Of a DNA stretch of 64,000 nt, positions 1 through 9,282 are shown in pieces (within the stretch, counting starts at the first letter, position 1; each line of letters opens with the position of its first letter). The stretch lies in contig OZ018325.1 of assembly GCA_963969495.1 (NCBI GenBank), positions 200,729,946-200,793,945 of the forward strand. The letters run 5' to 3'. The notes below the pieces were generated by a model. That model did not search any database and had not been told where the DNA came from. It saw nothing but the letters and a program-made list of their open reading frames with translations. The position numbers were made by a program, and so were the translations under genes. The stretch is from Ceratothoa steindachneri. Its lineage: Eukaryota > Arthropoda > Malacostraca > Isopoda > Cymothoidae.

Positions 1-38
1 GGCAGCACCGAGGTGATGCGGTTGATGCTCAGGGCAGA

Positions 39-52
39 GTGCGACACTGAGG
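39..52. repeat. Target-site duplication of B1, left copy
   Basis: The 14-base word gtgcgacactgagg occurs here and again at 2738-2751, on the two sides of non-LTR copy B1. Joining the flanks with one copy of the word gives family A reverse-transcriptase sequence like that at about 47010-47030. Confidence 0.85.
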
Positions 53-274
53 ATGGATGGATGGATTATTTACAAGTCCCTGCACTGCGAGGTGATTGCA
101 CCGTAGTTTGTTTTGTAGTAAGAAGTTTTAAAGATGAGTTATAAAAGTTGTGTCTGATATCATGAGGTGGTGATTATGCAATGATGATTGAAGTACTAGA
201 TGGATAAATGGTATGATAATGTGTTAAAATAATTAAAATTCATTAAAATTTAGATCGTGCTACTGGAGACCTAT

Positions 275-619
275 CTATAGCTTCTTTAATAGTCCTGTCT
301 CCTCGAGGTAGCGGATGATTCCGCTGCCAGGGCGGATATTTTCAGCTGTTAGTGCAGATCTTAGGATATCGAGGGTACCCCCACCATCGATGGGTATGTA
401 TCTTCGTCGGAGTTCTCCATAGGTTGGGCATTCCGCGATAAGATGTGCAATTGTGAGGGGTAGAATGCCATCTTTACAGTAGGGGGAAAAGCCTTTCTCC
501 ATTAGGTATCCGTGTGTAAGTAGTGAATGTCCGATGCGGAGTCTGCATACGGATACCTCTTGCCGGCTGGTGAGTTCTCGAGGCTTCCAAGGCGATAACT
601 TTTGAAAAATGTGTCGCAA
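275..619 (-). pseudogene. Family B ORF2 C-terminal domain (B1)
   Basis: This 114-codon minus-strand frame is the C-terminal end of a non-LTR ORF2 protein. It shows the arrangement typical of RNase H-bearing families: a basic 'RLRIGHS LLTHGYL' type segment, then cysteines, then 'LIAECPTYGELRRRY'. A matching C terminus appears in B2 at 4437-4724. It is out of frame with the RNase H frame that ends at 691, so a frameshift lies between them. Confidence 0.75.
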
Positions 620-690
620 CCTATTTTGTCCGTATAAATCTGCCCATCCAGTTTCCCCGAATGGCGGCCTTTATTGCAAGGATGTAGTCC

Positions 691-2700
691 TCATATGGTA
701 TTGGGATATCGTTGGGCCTGATTGGACGAAGGGCGGCATTTTTTTGCCGCTCTATCAGCTTGCTCATTTCCAGCGACCCCTACGTGTGTTGGGACCCAGC
801 AAAAGGAAATTTCCTTTCTTTCGTATGCTGCTCTAAAAACGTAGTTTCTTATTTCTAACAGAATTGGACGGATGTCTGTCATTCGTTCTAATGTTTGTAG
901 GGTGCCGAAAGAGTCGCTGAAGATTGTGAATTCATCTGATGTTGGGTTATTGTATGCCCAATGTACTGCATGTTTTAAGGCATAGCACTCGGCAGTGAAG
1001 ATTGATAATGTTTGGGGTAGTTTTTCAGAGAACGTGTGGTTATTTGATATCACCGAGAATCCTGTTCCGTCTATGAATTTTGATCCGTAGGTGTATATAT
1101 GTATACCCATGTATGTTGCTGCGTGGGTAACGAATTGAATTTTCTCTCCCAGGGGAGTAGTTGTTGATTGTTTTGTTATATTGACATGACATATCTTTAA
1201 AGTTGATTTCCAAATTGGAGTATCTGGGAAAGCAAGCTGATGGATGGGGTTCATCGTTACCCCGATTTTCTCTATCCATAGTCGCACTCTAGTTCCAAAT
1301 GGTTGTGGGAGAGTTAGGCGTGTTGTAAAAATATTATCCATTTGGTCATTCATGACGGCAGTCGAAGTCGGCGATGTTGGGAGTCGCTGGATGCGGGTAA
1401 AGAGGCGTAGAGAGAGTTCCATCCTACGGAGGTCTAGTGGTGTCTCCCCGGTATCGCATTGTAGGCTCGGTATGGGTGATGATCGGAAGGCTCCGGTAGC
1501 CATGCGGAGACTGGGTCGCACTAAGGAGCGGTAGAGAGTGAGAAGTGTTTCGCGATCAGCTCCCCAGCCGTGGCGTGACACTGTACGTAGGACGTTCATT
1601 TCTTTCTTACAAGAGTTTTTAATGTTTCTTATAAGTGGTTCCCATGTCAATCTTCTATCAAATGTTAGTCCTAGGAATTTATAGCTCTCAACGAATGCAA
1701 TCCTCTTTTGGTATAGGTATAGGTCAAGTTCCATAATGCACCTTCTACGACGGCAGAAGTGGACTACTTTGGTCTTCTCGGCTGAGAATTGGTAGCCGTT
1801 GGTAGTAGACCATCTCGTGATGTTGTTGATGGCGATCTGGAGGCGACGTTCTATTGTTGCCATTTCGGAACCTGCTAGGGAGATAGACAAGTCATCTACA
1901 TAAAGGTTGGCTTTAATGTCTTGATGGAGGTTTTGTGAGATATCATTGATTCCTATGGCAAACAGGGGTACGCTTAAGACGCTGCCTTGTGGAATGCCTA
2001 CTTCTTGTATAAATGATTTGGATTTCGCGCTATCTAATCTTACAGAGAATGTGCGGTTGGTTAGGAAATTTTGAATGAAGATTGGTAGTTATCCGGGTAA
2101 TAAGAGGTTATGGAGGGCTTTTAAGATGGCAGAACGCCATGACGTATCATATGCCTTTTTGAGGTCGAAGAAAACAGCTACTTCGTGCTGTTTCCTGGCG
2201 AATGCGTTACATATCGCCGATTCCAGACGGATAAGGGCATCCGTGGTCGAGTGTAATTTTCGGAATCCGCACTGCGATGGGGATATGCTGGATTTCGTTT
2301 CAAGGAACCATGTTAAGCGTACATTTACCATTTTTTCCATAAGCTTACATATACAGGAGGTTAGGGCGATTGGGCGGTAGTTTTGGGAACTGGTTGGGTC
2401 TTTTCCTGGTTTCCGGAAAGCTAGAACTGTAGCCCTTCTCCAGGTGTCTGGGAAGGCATTTTCCATCCATATTTTATTGAATATATCTAAGACGAAGCGT
2501 TTACCCCCTTTCCCTAGGTGGCGTAGCATTGCATAAGGTATATTGTCTGGATCTGGAGCCGTGTCTTTACTTGATGCAAGAGCTGTAGAGAACTATTTTT
2601 TGCTGAATTCTTCGTTGTAAGATTTGTACTCTCTTGATGCGAAGTTTAGATGCGAGCACTCTCTCTCCAACCGGTATTGGAAGAACTCGGGTGTTGTGTT
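691..2700 (-). pseudogene. Family B reverse transcriptase-RNase H (B1)
   Basis: Reverse transcriptase motifs run from 'APDPDNIPYAMLRHL' (about 2555) through 'YRPIALTSCICKLMEK', 'VFFDLKKAYD' and 'GIPQGSVLS' to the catalytic YVDD at about 1891-1902. RNase H follows, with 'FTAECYALKHA', 'IFSDSFGTL' and 'WVPTHVGVAGNEQAD'. The reading frame is one register broken by in-frame stops at 2593-2595 and 2089-2091. The first RNase H aspartate of the usual TDGS motif is a tyrosine here (TYGS). In life the protein would copy element RNA at a nicked chromosomal site. The stops and the lost RNase H residue make this copy inactive. Confidence 0.85.
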
Positions 2701-2737
2701 CGCTCTACTTGATATTTTGGCAAAGTGAGTCGCTAGC

Positions 2738-2751
2738 GTGCGACACTGAGG
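2738..2751. repeat. Target-site duplication of B1, right copy
   Basis: Second copy of gtgcgacactgagg (mate at 39-52). Family A sequence resumes immediately to the right. Confidence 0.85.
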
Positions 2752-2869
2752 GCACTTCCCTGTGGGACACCCTTTTCCTGCTGCATTGGACCGGAGAGGG
2801 CTCCCCCCACCCGTACGCGGAATCGACGATCTCGAGGAAATTCAGATATAAACATTGGGAGGCGTCCCC

Positions 2870-3625
2870 TCACCCCCATCGTGTTGAGATTCTCCATGAT
2901 ACCGTATCGCCATGCGGTATAATAGGCCTTCTCCAGATCGAAAAACGCTGTGGCGTAGTGCTGTCTACGAAGGAAGACTTCGCATATGGCATTTTCCAGT
3001 CAGAGCAGAGTATCCAACTGGGAGTGGAACTTGCGGAAGACTGGTGGCCTCCGCTGTCCACGCTGTCCAGAAAAAAGACTAATCTAACATATACCAATTT
3101 CTCCATCAACATGCACACATAGGAGGTTAGAGATATTGGGCGGAAACCGGCCGGGGTAGAGTGGTCTCTCCCTAGTTTGCGAAAAGCGAGCGGGTAACGA
3201 TTCGCAAGGAGTGGGTGGATACCTTCTATCCAGATCCTGTTGAACAGAAAGGCCATACTTCGCTCACCCAGGTGTCGAAACATGACATATGGGGCATCGT
3301 CCGGACCAGGTGCGGTGTCCGCACACGCAAAGAGAGCGAAACGCAACTCACTCAGAGTAAACCTGTCGTTGAAGGGTTCTCAGTCTCTGGATGTAAAGTC
3401 CAGGTGGCGTCCTTGCACGACCTCACGACGGGCATTGAATGCTGGCGGAGCAGCATCCCGGCTAGAAAATGCGGTCGCGAAGGACTCCGCCAAGGACCCG
3501 GGGTCCGAGATTGCGGTCCCATTCTCCTGGAGAATAAGAGGAGGGTCTTGCGAGAACTTTCTCTGAATCCTTTTGACTCGCTTCCACCCCTCTGCTATAG
3601 GAGATTTCCCGTTAAGTGAAGACAC
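2870..3625 (-). pseudogene. Family A reverse transcriptase, N-terminal half (A1)
   Basis: Two minus-strand frames (3380-3625 and 2870-3346) correspond to the pre-RT linker and the fingers of the family A reverse transcriptase seen more completely in A3 at 47122-47913. Recognisable stretches are 'KRVKRIQRKFSQDPP', 'DTAPGPDDAPYVMFRHLGERSMAF' (split here by changes) and 'FRPISLTSYVCMLMEKL'. Frameshifts at the GGHQSSA segment and downstream destroy the polymerase, and the catalytic aspartates are not kept in frame. It joins the endonuclease frame at 3943-4233 through a degraded linker. Confidence 0.75.
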
Positions 3626-3942
3626 GTATGCCCTTTAGGAAGAGCGGCGTGCGTGCTCGAAACATACCTGAACCTTGCTCTAACTCGAGGAAATTCACTG
3701 ACAGTGAAATCGTTCGGGAGGCGGCGGTTATAGCACATTTAGGGATAACACTTCTGTTTGAGGGCCGTTTCACACTCGGCTGACCACCAAGGAAGCGGTC
3801 GGCGTGCAAAACGGCAGGACGCTCTAGGAATAGTAGTTAGGCTCACGGCGATGAGCTTGCCAGAGAAGAAATCAACGGCCTCACCCACTGACCTAAACTC
3901 CTCGACTGGGACAGAGAAATGGACTACCCTACCCCGCCTGAG

Positions 3943-5326
3943 CTAAGCACCACCGGAGGGGGAGCTCTCACGCGGCAGCGGTGCAGAAAATATTTGAATG
4001 GGAAAGTGATCACTATCATGGAGGTCATCGACTACCCTCCACCCAAAATCAGGCTCTGCATCCGCGGAGCACAAAGATAAATCAGGACAGGAAAATGAAG
4101 CAGTTATCGGGCAGTGATGCGTAAACTCATCCACATTTAGAAAACCTGTCTCCAGATCGGCAAGGACCTGACCCCTGGGATCGATCGAGTAGTCTCCCCA
4201 GAGGATGGATGGATGTATCGATGCTGATCTCATGGCGCATACTTCACGGTGATCGCGCCGTAATTCAATCTTATAAAAGAGGCTCTTTTAAGATTTTATT
4301 TTCAAATTTAAAAGATGATAATGTTTTGATAGAGCGGCTATTTACATGTGCTGATGGTTTGAATGGATATATGTTGAATGAGTTAAAAGTTTCTTTGGCA
4401 TGTCATATCATAGTTTAGTAAGAAGGCCACTTTCCTTTAGAAAACTTTCAATCCGAGATGGAAATTTTGTTCTTTAAATATTAGGCGGAGGGTGAGCAGA
4501 TAGCGGCGTCTCAGTTCGCCGAAGGTGGGGCACTCCGCGATGATGAGAGTCGTTGTTAGGGGGAGGGGGGTAAGCAATCTTGGCAGTAAGGGGGTGGTGC
4601 TTTTTCCATTAGAAATCCGTGCGTTATTCTGGTGTGGCCGATTCGAGGTCGGCAGAATGTAACTTCTTGCCGACTTGAGATTGTCGATGGTTTCCCCGCT
4701 GACAAATTTGGGAAAATGTGGCACATTTTATTTAGGCGCCTAAGGTTGGCCCAAATGGCTGACCAGGTTTCCCCGAGTGCGTTTCTTATTGCATTCTTGT
4801 AGCTGCTTTGTCAGCTTTTTCATACCCACGTACACTTGTGGGCGCAGGGACCCAGCAGAGTGAAATTTCCTTCTCAATGTTGTTGGCTTTAAATATCGTT
4901 TCTTTTATATCTTGGAGTATTTATTGGATGCAGGTTGTCCAGTTTGGCCTACCGTTCAAATCCCCGAGCAAGAGAAAGGGTCTCCACAAGCGTGCCACAA
5001 CGCGGCGGAATGTATGCAGAAATAAGAGTATACCTCCTATTCAGGTGCAGTTGCACTGCTACTGCCTGAAAGGAGCTATTTAAAGCAAAAAGAAGAACGG
5101 AGACATCATGCCGGGTGAAAATAAGGCATCCTCACGCCCGGCCCCCATCCCGTGGTGGTGGGGTCGTAAAACCCTTATACCCCGGGAGGGTGGGCAAGGG
5201 GCAGGCGCCCAGCATGGCCTCCCGCAAAAAGATAGCTAAGGGAAAGCGGGAGGAGACGAGCCTCCGCAGCTCCTCCCAGTTGGCCCTTAGTCCGCGGCAA
5301 TTCCATTGAAGGAATATGACCTCCAA
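3943..5326 (-). pseudogene. Family A apurinic-type endonuclease, split by B2 (A1)
   Basis: The N-terminal part (5132-5326) begins 'EVIFLQWNCRGLRANW', the usual start of an APE-type endonuclease. The C-terminal part (3943-4233) carries 'WGDYSIDPRGQ', 'CPDLSLCSAD' and 'DSDHFPIQI', which hold the late catalytic Asp and His motifs. In between, at about 4205-4951, the 5'-truncated family B copy B2 has been inserted. The enzyme would nick target DNA to prime reverse transcription. The glutamate motif reads 'FLREAML' where related copies read 'ETM', so catalysis was probably already impaired. Confidence 0.75.
4205..4951 (-). mobile_element. Non-LTR family B, short 5'-truncated copy B2
   Basis: The A1 endonuclease sequence breaks off after 'gtagtctccccagag' and resumes at about 4952 with 'ccgttcaaatccccgag'. 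The intervening segment starts with a GGAT repeat like B1 and contains a minus-strand frame (4437-4724) with 'LIIAECPTFGELRRRYLL', the family B C terminus. It is therefore a 3'-end fragment of family B. A clear target-site duplication was not found. Confidence 0.75.
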
Positions 5327-5669
5327 GACTAGCTCGAGAAGATACGGGGTCCCTCTTCGAAGAGAAGACCCTCACGGGAATAGCCATACGCTTCCCCGAG
5401 GCAGAACTCCAAGCGCTGTTGTCTGGACCATGCACTGTCACCTTCGAGGACTTATCGGGGGAGGTTGGCCTCGCCATGGGAAGTTTTTTCTTCCATCCGC
5501 CCCGAAACCTTAGGCAGGCAGGGGTCCCTCGTTTGGAGGATCCACCGTCTTCGAGTGACCCAGCCTAACACTGGGAATGGGCTTGAGCCGAAGCTCATTT
5601 GGTGCTGTCCTCCTTTCGGAAACAGCTTTAGGAACCCTAGAAGACGGCCTCACGACCACCTTCATGGGT

Positions 5670-6158
5670 CAGGGTGTCTACTTGTTTGGTGATTTGGAAT
5701 TCAAGGACTTTTCAAGGTTTTTAAGGACTTTTTAAAAAATAATCAAGGATGGGTTTTAGCCATTGTTTGTATTCTTTAAATTAAAAAAGTGCAATAAACA
5801 TTATGGGACATTGATGAAGGTGAGGTATTTAAGGGAAAAATGGGTTATAAGCAAAACATAACCAAAATCAACCCCCAAAAAACAAGAACAAGGTATCCAA
5901 GCGACAGTCACAGAAGTATAGCGAGCATCCATCATAAAATACAATGCATCCAAAGCATACATATGTTCACTCACATTAGTGAGTAGATTAACTTAAATAT
6001 TACTATTTTCCTAATAGACATTAAAAAGTATATAAATAGTGAATTTGAAAAATCATTTGAACAATCAATCAATGATTTATTTTTTAAATTCAAGGACCAT
6101 ATACCTTTTCATCAAATTCAAGGGCTTTTCAAGGACTTCAAGGGCAGTAGACACCCTG
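5670..6158. mobile_element. MITE of 489 bp with CAGGGTGTCTAC termini
   Basis: The segment begins CAGGGTGTCTACTTG and its right end is the inverted complement, beginning CAGGGTGTCTACTGCC. Inside each end lie repeats of 'caaggacttttcaagg' type. It is AT-rich and has no coding frame. It interrupts family A ORF1, and removing it restores the alignment to A3 at about 49290-49310. The flanks read tgggt on the left and taggt on the right, compatible with a 5-base target duplication with one mismatch. The ends resemble hAT termini, but the duplication is not the 8 bp expected of hAT, so the superfamily is left open. Confidence 0.75.
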
Positions 6159-6264
6159 TAGGTGCTGCCTCCTGAGTCTAATGAATCGGTTGAGGCGTGC
6201 GGCCATTTCGCCTTACGGGAAACAGTCACAATGGGGGAGTGTGGGGGGAGAGCCCTGGTTTTAG

Positions 6265-6675
6265 CCGAGGCTGGGTGTGAACATTTTGTGCCGCTACCTC
6301 TACACGTGGCGTGGTAGGCAAGTCAAGATGACGGATCCAGCTTGGTGACCAGCTTCTGAGCGGTGAGGGTCACAACGCCTAGCATCTTTACGTCGGAGTG
6401 TTCGGTTCCGTGATCCAAATGAGTGCCGGGTCGTGATCGAGGAGGTCAATGGGCAGGAGAAGAAGAGGTGAATGTAAAGGGACGACGGAAGGGCACGGGA
6501 AAGATGAGGAAGAGATGGTACAGGGGACGAAGATTAGGGGTTAGCGAAGGAAGGGAGGCTATGCTGGGGCTGGACGGGGCACTGAGTACCGTCAGCAAGG
6601 CGGCCAAAAAACAAATCGGTGACCTTTACGGGGTATAAAGCAAAGAGAACGGCTAGAAGCAGAGGGTCCCATACT
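6265..6675. other. Foreign segment replacing the ORF1 zinc-knuckle region in A1
   Basis: A1 matches A3 up to about 6260 and again from about 6680. The roughly 410 bases between do not match the A3 interior. Part of it (about 6540-6640, 'ggacggggcactgagtaccg') resembles the family A 5' leader at about 60640-60700 and 31270-31330. It looks like a leader fragment of another family A copy inserted here, or a gene-conversion patch. Confidence 0.5.
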
Positions 6676-8119
6676 CAGGGACACTGTCACTTTTGAATGT
6701 GACGAAGAGTGGCCCCTCCGTGTTTTCTTATCACACGTTCGACCTTGACGGCCCCATGGTCGGCCAGCTCTAAGGTGCTGTCTTCTATGGAGTAGTCCAT
6801 GACTTCCCTTACATAAACCACTCCTTTCACTAAGTTCATGGTATAATGGGGCGTCACACTCACCGGCGAGCCATTAAGTGTCCGAGGGGCAGTAATCATG
6901 GCCGTCTCGTAAGGATCCGACGCATTCACCAAAAGGCTCCCGTCGGAAAAATGGGTCACCTTTGGCTTTCTACCAATCAAATTGCCTTTGGCCAACATGC
7001 TGCCATCAGTGAGGCGAACAACCAGGAAGCGTTTGAAGGCAGCGGGCTATAAAACGCCAGGTAGTCTTTCAATGAGAGGTCCCTACATAATCTAGGCTCC
7101 ACTCAGCTCACTTGCGACTTTAGTTTTAGTCTGTGCCCACCCACCCTAGGGTGCCTCGGGGCCCGACGTGCTTGTCCTGGTCACTTACAGAAACAGCAGC
7201 GGACCAACCTGTCCCCGGAGCCATCGCGGGCAGAGTGGAGGAACTTTAGTCCCGTTCTTTTCTTTTTGGGGAGAGGAGGGTGGGGAATGAACCCGCTTCT
7301 CTCCACCGTCGGAAGGACTGGCCTCACCAAGATTCTTCTCAGAAATGCAGGTCTTAGCTGTCATAGCGGCACAAACAGGAAAGGAGGTCCCTCCTCTCCT
7401 CTTGAGACCTCGGGCTCGGGTGGATCTAGGTTTGGTGTTTGACATCGAAACTAGGTTTGCCCCCATGAGAGATCCTACTATATGCGGCCGGGTCGCGTCC
7501 AGGAGGACCATGTCCATCCCAGGGCAACCTACATGTGTGGCCTTCCCCCCCGCCCAATACATCACGGATCTCATTGAACGGAGCCTTTTGTAGTGTCGAC
7601 TATGGCATCCGGACAGACCTCTATCAGGGAAGAGAAGGGGGTAAGTACGCCGACCCTCTCCCAATGTGTTTAAGCATGGCTGCAGAATCGTATGGGGTAC
7701 GGACCGCGGGGCCCTGTAATGCCTTGTAAGCCCGCTAGCCTTTTCTCTTGGCAGTCCCTGTGATAGGAAAATGGGGTACTGCCATTGGTCGAGAGATGAA
7801 GTCACCTCCAAAGAAGGCGGTGAGGGAGGAGGCCACCACAACCACAAATTTTCGAGTGGAGGTTGGAGGGGCCCCTGAGAAAGAACAGGGGGGAGGGGCT
7901 ACCTCCATTTCAGAGGTGGAGCTGCCCAAGAGCGGATCCTAAGATGATAAAGGGCAAGCCCATTTGCTGCATAAAAATAGTGAGAGGGACGCCCCTCCAC
8001 CGATCGGAGGGATCTTGTTTTACCTCCTCCTTGACAGGGAGACGATGCCGCGCTTAGAGGTGGATCTCCAAGCATCTGCCATAGCCCACTATTCTCCTCT
8101 ATTATAGCCATAATAAGTT

Positions 8120-8121
8120 TT

Positions 8122-8147
<26 letters not shown>
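8120..8147. repeat. (TA)n microsatellite
   Basis: An uninterrupted run of alternating T and A lies just right of the end of family A copy A1. Confidence 0.9.
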
Positions 8148-8149
<2 letters not shown>

Positions 8150-8153
<4 letters not shown>

Positions 8154-9090
8154 AAAAATGCATGTCAAGTAGATACTCTGACCTCCCAATGCTTTGGGAG
8201 TTTAAGAGAAATGTCTTCATAGGATAAAAAAAATTTCCGAATGCGATCATTTACACCTACTCGGTCTACACGGGCTTTGACCACTCGGCCCGCCATTCAG
8301 GCAAAATTGTAATGGAGTTATAGCCATAAAGGAGGGTGGTGGCGTAGCCCCGTTTGGTTTACTCGAAGAAAGTGAGCAGATTCGACAGTCCAACACACCC
8401 TGTGCCTAATACTTGCCGTAGCCAGTAAAGTAGAGATAAACGGGTCCACTAACGAGTAGGGTGGGTGATCGCCCATTATTATTATACCCTGGAACTAGGT
8501 GATCTTAGATGGCATTTAGTCCACCAAGGCACCATGGCTACCAGACTGATCTCTCTCCAGGTGGGAACAGTCCTTCTGGTACAAAGTACGTGTAGATAAG
8601 GTTAAGGGGATAGCTGTAATAATAAAAAAAATACTAATAATAGTATGAATAATACTAATAATATACACAAAAATTATAATACTAAAATAACACTACTAAA
8701 TAAAGATAAAGTAGTGTTGAAAAGGAGCGAGGAGAAAGCGTACCAACAACTTCCCAGGGCCCCATCAGAGGGTTCAAGTCAACCCCGTGACGGGGCTTCC
8801 CTTATATGCACTCAGGCTGGGAGGAGGCGCAACCCCAACGGATATCAAGTCTAAGAGGCTATCCCACTGATTTCCATCCGATGCAGGGTGCATAAGTCAC
8901 TGGGAGTCTAGTTTATTGCGAACCATCGGATCACTACAGTTTATGGCTGTTGTCGCAAAGTTGACCATAACAGGGTTTCCATCTGATTGACTATAGTGAA
9001 TGTGTGGTTTAACTTAAATTATATGCAAACATTTTCACTTGGCCAGGAGCTTTTTCATCCCCCCGAAGAATGGGTTATATACATTTTGAA
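8150..9090. other. Unassigned sequence, FNTA intron 6
   Basis: No convincing coding frame, exon or transposon protein was recognised on either strand. The block at about 8290-8600 has mixed-complexity sequence that could be the leader of an unrecognised retroelement. The stretch at 8620-8710 is AT-rich with AAT runs. The final FNTA exon was looked for here and not found. Confidence 0.5.
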
Positions 9091-9098
9091 GGACTTAC

Positions 9099-9282
9099 TT
9101 TTAATGCTTTCTCAAGACACGCTGGTCTTTCCATTGGATGCGCCTCCATTTTATCTTCTAAGATATCAATAATGAAGGTGATGAGGTAAGGATTATTGTG
9201 ACCCTTTTCAGAGTGCAGAGAAACGCACCATTTTTCTATTTCATTGTAATCTGAAAGACGTTTTGAACTGTGCATCAAAATT
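9099..9282 (-). CDS. FNTA: FNTA exon 6
   Basis: Preceded on the minus strand by a cag acceptor and followed by a gtaagt donor, so another exon must follow at lower coordinates. It encodes the segment after 'YLKG', including '[18 protein letters not shown]', which matches the 'SSPYLIAFLVDIYEDML' region of the human subunit. The exon ends in phase 0. Confidence 0.9.

Larger units (their letters stand above)
53..2737 (-). mobile_element. Non-LTR retrotransposon family B, 5'-truncated copy B1
   Basis: A 5'-truncated non-LTR insertion sits on the minus strand inside family A copy A1. It is bounded by a 14-base target-site duplication (39-52 and 2738-2751). Its 3' end, at the low-coordinate side, is a short GGAT repeat when read on the plus strand. 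The coding part starts inside the reverse transcriptase and continues through RNase H to a C-terminal cysteine-containing domain. Truncation at the 5' end is normal for target-primed reverse transcription. Confidence 0.85.
5480..7930 (-). pseudogene. Family A ORF1 (gag-like), degenerate (A1)
   Basis: The N terminus near 7929 ('MGSSTSEMEVAPPP') matches the A3 start ('MELPSGSSTEKMEVSPP'). The middle contains 'GGEKRVHSPPSSPQKEK' (shared with A3) and, at 6687-6998, 'PVSVTPHYTMNLVKGVVYVRE'. The zinc-knuckle region expected next is replaced by the segment at 6265-6675. The C-terminal region resumes at 6161-6260 and 5480-5669. ORF1 proteins of this group bind element RNA in the particle. Many frameshifts are present, plus the MITE at 5670-6158. 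Confidence 0.7.
1..8103 (-). mobile_element. Non-LTR retrotransposon family A, copy A1 (nested, degenerate)
   Basis: Reading on the minus strand, this copy runs from ORF1 (about 7930 to 5480) through an endonuclease-reverse transcriptase ORF2 (about 5326 to 2752) and continues past the B1 insertion into positions 1-52, so its 3' end lies outside the window. The same segments recur in copy A3 (46934-60705), which fixed the order of the parts. Family A carries CCHC zinc knuckles in ORF1 and, in copies A4 and A5, RNase H and C-terminal regions, so it fits the I/R1/LOA group; the exact clade is not assigned. Insertions (B1, B2, a MITE) and many stops and frameshifts make it a dead relic. Confidence 0.8.

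Noticed and set aside
5670..6158. Assignment of the MITE to hAT
   Set aside because: The flanks allow only a 5-base duplication, not the expected 8, so the superfamily is left open.
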